64,000 nucleotides of DNA, from the NCBI RefSeq assembly GCF_003086295.3, contig NC_092042.1, positions 44,762,137 to 44,826,136 of the forward strand, written 5' to 3'. Below the pieces are notes generated by a model that had not been told where the DNA came from, did not search any database, and saw only the letters and a list, made by a program, of their open reading frames with translations. This DNA comes from Arachis hypogaea (lineage: Eukaryota > Streptophyta > Magnoliopsida > Fabales > Fabaceae). The translations under genes were made by a program, and so were the position numbers. Below are positions 44,189 to 54,775 of this stretch, in pieces. The number at the start of each line of letters is the position of its first letter. The first letter of the stretch is position 1.

Positions 44189-45838
44189 TGGTATGCGAAA
44201 TTGTGATCAATACTTTTCACAAATCAAATAATCCCCGGTAATGAATCCAAAAACTTGGTGTTCAATACCATGGCATAAACACAACTTCGCACAACTAACC
44301 AGCAAGTGTACTGGGTCGTCCAAGTAGTAAACCTTACGCGAGTAAGGGTCGATCCCACAGAGATTGTTGGTATGAAGCAAGCTATGGTCACCTTGTAAAT
44401 CTTAGTCAGGCAAACTCAAATGGGTATGGGTGATATACGAATAAAACATAAAGATAAAGATAGAGATACTTATGTAATTCATTGGTGGGAATTTCAGATA
44501 AGCGTATGGAGATGCTGTGTTCCTTCCGTCTCTCTGCTTTCCTACTGTCTTCATCCAATCCTTCTTACTCCTTTCCATGGTGAGCTGTATGCAAGGGTTT
44601 CACCGTTGTCAGTGGCTACCTCCCATCCTCTCAGTGGAAATGTTCAACGCACCCTGTCACGGCACGACTATCCATCTGTCGGTTCTCAATCAGGCCGGAA
44701 TAGAATCCAGTGATTCTTTTGCGTCTGTCACTAACGCCCCGCCCTCAGGAGTTTGAAGCTCGTCACAGTCATTCAATCATTGAATCCTACTCAGAATACC
44801 ACACACAAGGTTTAGATCTTCCGGATTCTCTTGAATGCCGCCATCAGTTCTAGCTTATACCACGAAGATTCCGGTTAAAGAATCCAAGAGATATCCACCC
44901 AATCTAAGGTAGAACGGAGGTGGTTGTCAGGCACACGTTCATAGGTGAGAATGATGATGAGTGTCACGGATCATCACATTCATCAAGTTGAAGAACAAGT
45001 GATATCTTAGAACAAGAACAAGCGGAATTGAATAGAAGAACAATAGTAATTGCATTAATACTCGAGGTACAGCAGAGCTCCACACCTTAATCTATGGTGT
45101 GTAGAAACTCCACCATTGAAAATACATAAGAACAAGGTCTAGGCATGGCCGAATGGCCAGCCTCCCAATGATCTAAGATAGCATAAGAACAAAGATAGCT
45201 ACCAAGATCCCTAGATACAATAGTAAAAGGTCCTACTTATAGAAAACTAGTAGCCTAGGGTGTACAGAGATGAGTAAATGACATAAAAATCCACTTCCGG
45301 GCCCACTTGGTGTGTGCTTGGGCTGATCATTGAAGCATTTTCGTGTAGAGACTTCTCTTGGAGTTAAACGCCAGCTTTTGTGCCAGTTTGGGCGTTTAAC
45401 TCCCACTTTGGTGCCAGTTCCGGCGTTTAACGCTGGGAATTCTGAGGGTGACTTTGAACGCCGGTTTGGGCCATCAAATCTTGGGCAACGTATGAACTAT
45501 CATATATTGATGGAAAGCCCAGGATGTCTACTTTCCAACGCCGTTGAGAGCGCGCCAATTGGGTTTCTGTAGCTCCAGAAAATTCACTTCGAGTGTAGGG
45601 AGGTCAGAATCCAACAGCATCTGCATTCCTTTTTAGTCTCTGAATCAGAATTTTGCTCAGGTCCCTCAATTTCAGCCAGAAAATACCTGAAATCACAGAA
45701 AAACACACAAACTCATAGTAAAGTCCAGAAAAGTGAATTTTAACTAAAAAAGAATAAAAATATACTAAAAACTAACTAGATCATACTAAAAACATACTAA
45801 AAATAATGCCAAAAAGCGTACAAATTATGCGCTCATCA
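44189..45838 (-). mobile_element. Element G 3' LTR
   Basis: A 1,650-bp LTR. Plus strand TGGTATGCGAAATT to GCGCTCATCA. Near the sense 3' end it contains AATCCCCGGTAATGAATCC followed by AAAAACTTGGTG (44228-44260), a primer-site-like fossil also present in F. Palindromes lie at 45360-45435. Confidence 0.92.
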
Positions 45839-45876
45839 CAACACCAAACTTAAATTGTTGCTTGTCCTCAAGCAAC
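45839..45876 (-). promoter_or_regulatory. Element G hairpin plus polypurine tract
   Basis: In sense GTTGCTTG-AGGA-CAAGCAAC, then AATTTAAGTTTGGTGTTG, then the 3' LTR. Confidence 0.65.
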
Positions 45877-46748
45877 TGAAAATCAAATAAGATAAAAAGA
45901 AGAGAATATGCAATGAATTCCAAAAACATCTATGAAGATCAGTATTAATTAGATGAGCGGGGCTTTTAGCTTTTTGCCTCTGAATAGTTTTGGCATCTCA
46001 CTCTATCCTTTGAAATTCAGAATGATTGGCTTCTTTAGGAACTCAGAATCCAGATAGTGTCATTGATTCTCCTAGTTAAGTATGATGATTCTTGAACACA
46101 GCTACTTATTGAGTCTTGGCCGTGGCCCAAAGCACTCTGTCTTCCAGTATTACCACCGGATACATACATGCCACAGACACATAATTGGGTGAACATTTTC
46201 AGATTGTGACTCAGCTTTGCTAGAGTCCCCAACTAGAGGTGTCCAGGGTTCTTAAGCACACTCTTTTTGCCTTGGATCACAACTTTATTTCTTTCTTTTT
46301 CTTTCTTTTTCTTTTTTTTTTCTTTTTTTTTTCGAAATTTTTTTTTTGTATTCACTGCTTTTTCTTGCTTCAAGAATCATTTTTATGATTTTTCAGATCC
46401 TCAGTAACATTTCTCCTTTTTCATCATTCTTTCAAGAGCCAACATTCATGAACCACAAATTCAAAAGACATATGCACTGTTTAAGCATACATTCAGAAAA
46501 CAAAAGTATTGCCACCACATCAAAATAATCAAACTGTTATAAAATTCAAAATTCATGCAATTCTTTTCTTTTTCAATTAAGAACATTTTTCATTCAAGAA
46601 AAGTGATGGATTCATAGGACATTCATAACTTTAAGGCATAGACACTAAGACACTAATGATCACAAGACACAAACATAGATAAACATAAGCATAATTTTCG
46701 AAAAACAGAAAAAAATAAAGAACAAGGAAATTAAAGAACGAGTCCACC
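45877..46748 (-). other. Element G 3' untranslated region
   Basis: No gene is supported. It includes the block CAGTATTACCACCGGATACA (46146) and T/C runs at 46287-46348, as in D. Confidence 0.6.
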
Positions 46749-47872
46749 TTAGTGATGGCGGCTTGTTCTTCTTCTTGAAGATCCTATGGAGTGCTTGAGC
46801 TCCTCAATGTCTCTTCCTTGTCTTTGTTGCTCCTCTCTCATGATTCTTTGATCTTCTCTAATTTCATGGAGGATGATGGAGTGCTCTTAGTGCTCCACCC
46901 TTAGTTGTCCCATGTTGGAACTCAATTCTCCTAAGGAGGTGTTTAGTTGCTCCCAATAGTTTTGTGGAGGAAAGTGCATCCCTTGAGGCATCTCAGGATT
47001 TGATGATGATAGGGGTCTCTTGTTTGCTCCATCCTCTTCTTGGTGATGGGCTTGTCCTCATCAATGGGGATGTCTCCTTCTATGTCAACTCCAACTGAAT
47101 AGCAGAGGTGACAAATGAGATGAGGAAATGCTAACCTTGCCAAGGTAGAGGACTTGTCCGCCACCTTATAAAGTTCTTGAGCTATAACCTCATGAACTTC
47201 TATTTCTTCTCCAATCATGATGCTATGAATCATGATAGCCCGGTCTATAGTAACTTCGGACCGGATGCTAGTGGGAATGATTGAGCGTTGGATGAACTCC
47301 AACCATCCCCTAGCCACAGGCTTGAGGTCATGCCTTCTCAGTTGAACCGGCTTCCCTCTTGAATCTCTCTTCCATTGGGCGCCCTCTTCACATATGACTG
47401 TGAGGACTTGGTCCAACCTTTGATCAAAGTTGACCCTTCTAGTGTAAGGATGTTCATCTCCTTGCATCATGGGCAAGTTGAATGCCAACCTTACATTTTC
47501 CGGACTAAAATCCAAGTATTTCCCCCGAACCATAGTAAGCCAATTCTTTGGATCCGGGTTCACACTTTGATCATGGTTCTTGGTGATCCATGCATTGGCA
47601 TAGAACTCTTGAACCATTAAGATTCTAACTTGTTGAATGGGGTTGGTAAGAACTTCCAAACCTCTTCTTCGGATCCCATGTCGGATCTCCGGATATTCAC
47701 TCTTTTTTAGTGAAAAAGGGACCTCGGGGATCACCTTCTTCAAGGCCACAACTTCATAGAAGTGGTCTTGATGCACCCTTGAGATGAATCTCTCCATCTC
47801 CCATGACTCGGAGGTGGAAGCTTTTGCCTTCCCTTTCCTCTTTCTAGAGGTTTCTCTGGCCTTGGATGCCAT
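46749..47872 (-). pseudogene. Element G ORF3, frameshifted near the C-terminus
   Basis: The start MASKARETSRKRKGKAKAST at 47872 is followed by the same blocks as D, open for about 290 codons (to PITKKRMEQTRDP). A frameshift near 47010 then replaces the coiled-coil tail by unrelated residues and a stop at 46943. The original frame is still readable beyond, with one further stop near 46890, to the family stop at 46749. Confidence 0.8.
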
Positions 47873-47907
47873 AAATGGTTATGGAAAAACAAAAAGCAAT
47901 GCTTTTA

Positions 47908-47946
47908 CCACACCAAACTTAAAAGGTTTGCTCGTCCTCGAGCAAA
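47908..47946 (-). promoter_or_regulatory. Hairpin plus PPT-like motif upstream of G ORF3
   Basis: In sense TTTGCTCGAGGACGAGCAAA, then CCTTTTAAGTTTGGTGTGG, about 35 nt before the ATG. Confidence 0.65.
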
Positions 47947-48738
47947 AGAAGAAAGAAGAGGGTAGAAGAAGAAGAAATGAGAAAGAAGGGAATGGCTGTG
48001 TGTTCGGCCAAAAAAGGGGAGGAAGTGGTGTTTAGGTTGTGTGAAAATGAAGGAGTGAAGAAGGGTATATATAGGAGTGGGGGGCTCATGGTTCGGTCAT
48101 GTATGGGTGGGTTTGGGAGGGAAAGTGGTTTGAATTTGAAGGGTGAGGTAGGTGGGGTTTTATGAAGGATGGATGTGAGTGGTGAAGAGAAAGATGGGAT
48201 TTGATAGGTGAAGGGTTTTTGGGGAAGAGGTGTTGAGGTGATTGGTGAATGGGTGAAGAAGAGAGAGAGTGGTAGGGTAGGTGGGGATCCTGTGGGGTCC
48301 ATAGATCCTGAGGTGTCAAGGAAAAGTCATCCCTGCACCAAATGGCATGCAAAAATTCGTTTTTAGCCAATTCTGGCGTTAAACGCCGGGCTGGTGCCCA
48401 TTTTTGGCGTTTAACGCCAGGAGCTTGCCCTTTTCTGGCGTTTAACGCCAGTCTGGTGCCCCTTTCTGGCGTTAAACGCCCAGAATGGTGCCAGACTGGG
48501 CGTTAAACGCCCAACAGCTAGCCTTACTGGCGTTTAAACGCCAGCACGCTCTCCTCCAGGGTGTGCTATTTTTCTTTTTGTTTTTGCTTTTTTTCCTTGA
48601 TTTTGTGACTTCTCATGATCATCAACCTACAAAAAACATAAAATAACAAAAGAGAATAGATAAAATATAACATTGGGTTGCCTCCCAACAAGCGCTTCTT
48701 TAATGTCAGTAGCTTGACAGTGGGCTCTCATGGAGCCT
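47947..48738. repeat. Element G spacer with palindrome array
   Basis: The ORF3 leader is purine-rich on the plus strand (47947-48300). Six to seven GGCGTTTAACGCC-type palindromes lie at 48374-48543. GGGTTGCCTCCCAACAAGCG (48674) stands just after gag. Confidence 0.8.
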
Positions 48739-48857
48739 CAGAAATGCTCATGGCAATGTTGGAACCTCCCAACACCAAACTTAGAGTTTGAATGTGAGGG
48801 TTCAACACCAAACTTAGAAGTTGGTTGTGGCCTCCCAACACCAAACTTAGAGTTTGA
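48739..48857 (-). pseudogene. Element G gag tail with SKFGVG repeats (after stop)
   Basis: Behind the TAG at 48858 the frame continues as SNSKFGVGRPQPTSKFGVE and a further SKFGVG repeat. The DNA of each repeat contains TAAGTTTGGTGTTG. Confidence 0.7.
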
Positions 48858-51077
48858 CTATGGGGGCTCTGTTTGGCTCTGTTTTGAGAGAAGCTCTTCA
48901 TGCTTCCTCTCCATGGTGAGAGATGGATATTCTTGAGCCTTAAACACAAAGGATTCTTCATTCACTTGAATGATCAATTCTCCTCTGTCAACATCAATCA
49001 CAGCCTTTGCTGTGGCTAGGAAGGGTCTGCCAAGGATGATGGATTCATCCATGCACTTCCCAGTCTCTAGGACTATGAAATCAGCAGGGATGTAATGGTC
49101 TTCAACTTTTACCAGAACATCCTCTACAAGTCCATAGGCTTGTTTTCTTGAGTTGTCTGCCATCTCTAGTGAGATTTTTGCAGCTTGCACCTCAAAGATC
49201 CCTAGCTTCTCCATTACAGAGAGAGGCATGAGGTTTACACTTGACCCTAGGTCACACAAGGCCTTCTTAAAGGTCATGGTGCCTATGGTACAAGGTATTG
49301 AAAACTTCCCAGGATCCTGTCTCTTTTGAGGTAGTTTCTGCCTAGACAAGTCATCTAATTCTTTGGTGAGCAAAGGGGGTTCATCCTCCCAAGTCTCATT
49401 ACCAAATAACTTGTCATTTAGCTTCATGATTGCTCCAAGGTATTTAGCAACTTGCTCCTCAGTGACATACTCATCCTCTTCAGAGGAAGAATACTCATCA
49501 GAGCTCATGAATGGCAGAAGTAAGTTCAATGGAATCTCTATGGTCTCATTTTGAGCCTCAGATTCCCATGGTTCCTCATTGGGGAACTCATTGGAGGCCA
49601 GTGGACATCCATTGAGGTCTTCCTCAGTGGCGTTCACTGCCTCTTCTTCCTCTCCAAATTCAGCCATGTTGATGGCCTTGCACTCTCCTTTTGGATTTTC
49701 TACTGTATTGCTTGGAAGAGTGCTAGGAGGGAATTCAGTAATTTTCTTGCTCAGCTGACCCACTTGTGCCTCCAAATTTCTAATGGAGGATCTTGTTTCA
49801 GTCATGAAACTTTGAGTGGTTTTGATTAGATCAGAGACCATGGTTGCTAAGTCAGAGTTGTTCTGCTTAGAACTCTCTGTCTGTTGCTGAGAAGATGATG
49901 GAGAAGGCTTGCTATTGCTAAACCTGTTTCTTCCACCATTATTATTGTTGAAACCTTGTTGAGGTCTCTGTTGATCCTTCCATGAGAGATTTGGATGATT
50001 TCTCCATGAAGGATTATAGGTGTTTCCATAGGGTTCTCCCATGTAATTCACCTCTTCCATTGAAGGGTTCTCAGGATCATAAGCTTCTTCTTCAGATGAA
50101 GCTTCCTTAGTACTGCTTGGTGCATTTTGCATTCCAGACAGACTTTGAGAAATCATATTGACTTGCTGAGTCAATATTTTATTCTGAGCCAATATGGCAT
50201 TCAGAGTGTCAATCTCAAGAACTCCTTTCTTCTGACTAGTCCCATTGTTCACAGGATTCCTTTCAGAAGTGTACATGAATTGGTTATTTGCAACCATTTC
50301 AATTAGTTCTTGAGCTTCTGTAGGCGTCTTCTTCAGATGAAGAGATCCTCCAGCAGAGCTATCCAAAGACATCTTGGATAGTTCAGAGAGACCATCATAG
50401 AAAATTCCTATGATGCTCCATTCAGAAAGCATATCAGAGGGACACTTTCTGATTAATTGTTTGTATCTTTCCCAAGCTTCATAGAGGGACTCTCCTTCCT
50501 TCTGTCTGAAGGTTTGGACTTCCACTCTAAGCTTACTCAATTTTTGAGGTGGAAAGAACTTTGCCAAGAAGGCATTGACTAGCTTTTCCCAAGAGTTCAG
50601 GCTTTCCTTAGGTTGTGAGTCCAACCATGTCCTAGCTCTGTCTCTTACAGCAAAAGGGAATAGCATAAATCTGTAGACCTCAGGGTCAACCCCATTAGTC
50701 TTGACAGTGTCACAGATTTGCAAGAATTCAGCTAAAAACTGATGAGGATCTTCCAATGGAAGTCCATGGAACTTGCAATTCTGTTGCATTAGAGAAACTA
50801 ATTGAGGCTTAAGCTCAAAGTTGTTTGCTCCAATGGCAGTGATAGAGATGCTTCTCCCATAGAAATCGGGAGTAGATGCAGTAAAGTCACCCAGCACCTT
50901 CCTTGCATTGTTGGCATTGTTGTTGTTTTCGGCTGCCATGGGTTCTTCTTCTTTGAAGATTTCTGTTAGGTCCTCTACAGAGAGTTGTGCCTTGGCTTCT
51001 CTTAGCTTTCGCTTCAAGGTCCTTTCAGGTTTAGGATCAGCCTCAACAAGAATGCTTTTGTCCTTGCTCCTGCTCAT
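48858..51077 (-). CDS. Element G gag-protease, 739 codons nearly full length
   Basis: The start MSRSKDKSILVEADPKPERT (51077) is shared with D. Blocks in order: MAAENNNNANNARKVLGDF (about residue 50), FELKPQLVSLMQQNCKFHGL (88), MLFPFAVRDRARTWLDSQPK (138), AFLAKFFPPQKLSKLRVEVQ (168), SLYEAWERYKQLIRKCPSDM (195), AQELIEMVANNQFMYTSERN (257). An Asn/Gln/Ser-rich segment (GFNNNNGGRNRFSNSKPSPS) follows, then IRNLEAQVGQLSKKITEFPP. The protease has FKKALCDLGSSVNLMPLSVM (catalytic Asp in DLGS, intact unlike D) and SIILGRPFLATAKAVIDVDR. No zinc knuckle. It ends at a TAG about 40 codons before the family stop. A nearly intact frame suggests this product could have been made recently. Confidence 0.85.
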   Translation of the reverse strand: MSRSKDKSILVEADPKPERTLKRKLREAKAQLSVEDLTEIFKEEEPMAAENNNNANNARKVLGDFTASTPDFYGRSISITAIGANNFELKPQLVSLMQQNCKFHGLPLEDPHQFLAEFLQICDTVKTNGVDPEVYRFMLFPFAVRDRARTWLDSQPKESLNSWEKLVNAFLAKFFPPQKLSKLRVEVQTFRQKEGESLYEAWERYKQLIRKCPSDMLSEWSIIGIFYDGLSELSKMSLDSSAGGSLHLKKTPTEAQELIEMVANNQFMYTSERNPVNNGTSQKKGVLEIDTLNAILAQNKILTQQVNMISQSLSGMQNAPSSTKEASSEEEAYDPENPSMEEVNYMGEPYGNTYNPSWRNHPNLSWKDQQRPQQGFNNNNGGRNRFSNSKPSPSSSQQQTESSKQNNSDLATMVSDLIKTTQSFMTETRSSIRNLEAQVGQLSKKITEFPPSTLPSNTVENPKGECKAINMAEFGEEEEAVNATEEDLNGCPLASNEFPNEEPWESEAQNETIEIPLNLLLPFMSSDEYSSSEEDEYVTEEQVAKYLGAIMKLNDKLFGNETWEDEPPLLTKELDDLSRQKLPQKRQDPGKFSIPCTIGTMTFKKALCDLGSSVNLMPLSVMEKLGIFEVQAAKISLEMADNSRKQAYGLVEDVLVKVEDHYIPADFIVLETGKCMDESIILGRPFLATAKAVIDVDRGELIIQVNEESFVFKAQEYPSLTMERKHEELLSKQSQTEPP

Positions 51078-51269
51078 AAGAAAGAGAAGAGAACAAGAAA
51101 ATGTGGAATCCTCTATGTCACAGTATAGAGATTCCTTGAGGTGTCAGAGGAAAAGAAAATTAGAAGGCAGAAGTAGAAAATTCAAACTTATCAAAGAAGA
51201 TGGAGTTCGAATTTTGCATCAAGGGATAGTGTTAGTCCATAAATAGAAGGATGTGAGAAGAAGGGAAGT

Positions 51270-51750
51270 AATTTTCGAAAATTGAGTAGAAGATTTTGAA
51301 AACATTTTGAAAAACACCAATTGATTTTCGAAAATAAAAGTGGGAAAGAAGTAAAGTGATTTTTGAAAAAGATTTTGAAATTAGAAATTAAAAAGATATG
51401 ATTGAAAACTATTTTGAAAAAGATGTGGTTAAGAAGATATGATTGGTTTTAAGAAGATATGATTTGAAAAGATATGATTGAAAAGATATGATTTGAAAAA
51501 CATTTTAAAAAGATTTGATTTTAAAAATTGATAACTTGGCTATCAAGAAAAGATATGATTCAAACATTAAACCTTTCTCAACAGAAAAGGCAACCTACTT
51601 GAAATGTTGGATCAAATCATTAATTGATAGCAAGTATTTTTGAAAAATGAAAGAAATTGATTTTGAAAAAGATTTGATTGAAAAGATTTGATTTGAAAAA
51701 GATTTGATTTTGAAAAACTTTGAAAAATTGAAAAAAATTTGTATTGAAAA
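51270..51750. repeat. AT-rich degenerate GATATGATTTGAAAA repeats in G leader
   Basis: Same tract as D 18360-18860: many imperfect copies of AAGATATGATTTGAAAA. No gene. Confidence 0.65.
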
Positions 51751-51773
51751 CAAAATCTTCCCTCTTGTGCCAT

Positions 51774-51925
51774 CCTGGCGTTAAACGCCCAGAATGGTGC
51801 ACATTCTGGCGTTTAACGCCCAAACCACTACCCTTTTGGGCGTTAAACGCCCAGCCAGGCACCCTGGTTGGCGTTTAAACGCCAGTTTGCCCTTCTTCAC
51901 TGGGTGTTTTGAACGCCCAGCTTTT
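51774..51925. repeat. Palindrome array in G leader
   Basis: About six GGCGTTTAACGCC-type copies between the AT-rich repeats and the distal leader. Confidence 0.8.
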
Positions 51926-52710
51926 TCTGTGTAATTCCTCTGCTGTATGTTCTGAATCTTCAATTCTCTGTATTATTGACATGAAAAGACACAAATTAAA
52001 AATATTTTTGAATTTTTAATAATAAGGAATAATCAAAATGCAACTAAAATCAAATAACAATGCATGCAAGACACCAAACTTAGCAGTTTGTATACTACTG
52101 ACATTAACAAAATGAGAATGCATATGAGACACACAAAACACTCAAGAGAATTCAAAGATCAGAGTAATGAAATCATCAAAAACAACTTGAAGATACATGC
52201 ATGAATGCAAGAAGAACAAAAACATGCAATTGACACCAAACTTAAAATGAGACACTAAACTCAAACAAGAAATTTTTGGATTTTATGATTTTGTAAATTT
52301 TTTTTTGGATTTTTCGAAAATTAAGTGGAAAAAGAAAATAAAGGTATCAAAATTCTTAATGAGAATTCCAGGAATCATGCAATGTTTAGTCTAAGACTCC
52401 GGTCCAGGAATTAGACATGGCTTCACAGCCAGCCAAGCTTTCAAAGAAAGCTTCGGTCCAAAACACTAGACATGGCCAATGGCCAGCCAAGCCTTAGCAG
52501 ATCACTGCTCCAATAGCAAGATTGATAGAAATCAACAAGCTCATGTGATGATAAGTTGAAACCTCGGTCCAATGAAATTAGACATGGCTTCACAGCCAGC
52601 CAGACTTCAACAGATCATCATGAAACTCTAGAATTCATTCTTAAGAACTCTGAAGAAAAATACCTAATCTAAGCAACAAGATGAACCGTCAGTTGTCCAT
52701 ACTCGAACAA
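51926..52710 (-). other. Element G 5' leader
   Basis: No gene. A GGACCGAAG-type motif with GGCTGGCCATTGGCCATGTC-like text is repeated three times at 52395-52600 (TTAGACATGGCTTCACAGCC occurs twice, near 52410 and 52580). This small tandem structure is not seen in D. Confidence 0.5.
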
Positions 52711-52728
52711 TCCCCGGCAACGGCGCCA
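52711..52728 (-). promoter_or_regulatory. Element G primer binding site (tRNA-Asp)
   Basis: The plus strand TCCCCGGCAACGGCGCCA is a perfect match to the tRNA-Asp(GTC) 3' end, 6 nt from the LTR. Confidence 0.9.
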
Positions 52729-52734
52729 AAAACT

Positions 52735-54384
52735 TGGTATGCGAAATTGTGATCAATACTTTTCACAAATCAAATAATCCCCGGTAATGAATCCAAAAAC
52801 TTGGTGTTCAATACCATGGCATAAACACAACTTCGCACAACTAACCAGCAAGTGTACTGGGTCGTCCAAGTAGTAAACCTTACGCGAGTAAGGGTCGATC
52901 CCACAGAGATTGTTGGTATGAAGCAAGCTATGGTCACCTTGTAAATCTTAGTCAGGCAAACTCAAATGGGTATGGGTGATATACGAATAAAACATAAAGA
53001 TAAAGATAGAGATACTTATGTAATTCATTGGTGGGAATTTCAGATAAGCGTATGGAGATGCTGTGTTCCTTCCGTCTCTCTGCTTTCCTACTGTCTTCAT
53101 CCAATCCTTCTTACTCCTTTCCATGGCGAGCTGTATGCAAGGGTTTCACCGTTGTCAGTGGCTACCTCCCATCCTCTCAGTGGAAATGTTCAACGCACCC
53201 TGTCACGGCACGGCTATCCATCTGTCGGTTCTCAATCAGGCCGGAATAGAATCCAGTGATTCTTTTGCGTCTGTCACTAACGCCCCGCCCTCAGGAGTTT
53301 GAAGCTCGTCACAGTCATTCAATCATTGAATCCTACTCAGAATACCACACACAAGGTTTAGATCTTCCGGATTCTCTTGAATGCCGCCATCAGTTCTAGC
53401 TTATACCACGAAGATTCCGGTTAAAGAATCCAAGAGATATCCACCCAATCTAAGGTAGAACGGAGGTGGTTGTCAGGCACACGTTCATAGGTGAAAATGA
53501 TGATGAGTGTCACGGATCATCACATTCATCAAGTTGAAGAACAAGTGATATCTTAGAACAAGAACAAGCGGAATTGAATAGAAGAACAATAGTAATTGCA
53601 TTAATACTCGAGGTACAGCAGAGCTCCACACCTTAATCTATGGTGTGTAGAAACTCCACCATTGAAAATACATAAGAACAAGGTCTAGGCATGGCCGAAT
53701 GGCCAGCCTCCCAATGATCTAAGATAGCATAAGAACAAAGATAGCTACCAAGATCCCTAGATACAATAGTAAAAGGTCCTACTTATAGAAAACTAGTAGC
53801 CTAGGGTGTACAGAGATGAGTAAATGACATAAAAATCCACTTCCGGGCCCACTTGGTGTGTGCTTGGGCTGAGCATTGAAGCATTTTCGTGTAGAGACTT
53901 CTCTTGGAGTTAAACGCCAGCTTTTGTGCCAGTTTGGGCGTTTAACTCCCACTTTGGTGCCAGTTCCGGCGTTTAACGCTGGGAATTCTGAAGGTGACTT
54001 TGAACGCCGGTTTGGGCCATCAAATCTTGGGCAAAGTATGAACAATCATATATTGCTGGAAAGCCCAGGATGTCTACTTTCCAACGCCGTTGAGAGCGCG
54101 CTAATTGGGCTTCTGTAGCTCCAGAAAATCCACTTTGAGTGTAGGGAGGTCAGAATCCAACAGCATCTGCATTCCTTTTTAGTCTCTGAATCAGATTTTT
54201 GCTCAGGTCCCTCAATTTCAGCCAGAAAATACCTGAAATCACAGAAAAACACACAAACTCATAGTAAAGTCTAGAAAAGTGAATTTTAACTAAAAACTAA
54301 TAAAAATATACTAAAAACTAACTAGATCATACTAAAAATATACTAAAAACAATGCCAAAAAGCATACAAATTATCCGCTCATCA
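52735..54384 (-). mobile_element. Element G 5' LTR
   Basis: A 1,650-bp LTR paired with 44189-45838. Contains the fossil primer-like segment at 52774-52806, a TATA-like complement CTACTTATA (53779-53787) and palindromes at 53908-53980. Confidence 0.92.
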
Positions 54385-54687
54385 ACGTCGATGGTCTTTT
54401 TCGCGTGTCACGCATACGCGTCAGGTACGCGCACACGTCGCTTCACAAATCTTCAAATCACGCGCACGCGTCAGGTACGCCTACGCGTCGCTCCTTGCTG
54501 TCATCTCCTTTAATTCTTGTACTGCAGAAATTCCATCAAATCCAGCTGAATGCTACCTAAAATAAACAAATTTTCACAAGACTCAAAGTAGCATCTATAG
54601 TGGCTAAAAGATAATTAATTCTTGATTAAACTTAACAAATTAAATGCAAATTCACTAGAAAAAGATAGGAAAGATGCTTACGCATCA
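54385..54687 (-). mobile_element. Element A 5' LTR, outer part
   Basis: The remainder of the A LTR after G. In sense it starts TGATGCGTAAGCATC and carries four to five ACGCGT-type motifs (54396-54496). The first five bases are the imperfect TSD of G. The outer end at 54687 is inferred from the TG start and the switch to element H sequence; no second A end is in the window to confirm it. Confidence 0.7.
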
Positions 54688-54741
54688 CCGGCATGGTAGC
54701 GTTGGAGTGTGTCCAAGGCCGTGACAATTTGGCATCAGAGC
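54688..54741 (+). mobile_element. Element H: end of 5' LTR and primer site
   Basis: TGGCATCAGAGC (54730-54741) is one mismatch from TGGTATCAGAGC, complementary to the initiator tRNA-Met 3' end, the usual primer of chromoviruses. The sequence before it would be the end of the H 5' LTR, cut by element A. The LTR itself is left of A and not visible. Confidence 0.6.
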
Positions 54742-54775
54742 AAGGTTCGAGAGGGAGCACAAGTCGCTTGTGGGT

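Larger units (their letters stand above)
44189..54384 (-). mobile_element. Element G: non-autonomous gag-PR + ORF3 element
   Basis: This is 10,196 bp with LTRs of equal length, 44189-45838 and 52735-54384. By eye about twenty differences separate them. The layout equals D: no RT, RNase H or integrase. Flanks are GCGTC (44184-44188) and ACGTC (54385-54389), an imperfect TSD with one transition. It is inserted in the 5' LTR of A. Its gag-protease frame is the longest in the window. Confidence 0.92.

Noticed and set aside
46035..46232. A 65-codon frame shared by F and G in the 3' untranslated region
   Set aside because: Not open in C, D or I. I treat the conservation as nucleic acid based.
53876..54118. 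An 80-codon frame, antisense to the element, recurs in LTRs of C, F and G
   Set aside because: It lies over the palindromes, which lack stops in several frames, and is broken in D and I. Similarity follows from LTR relatedness.
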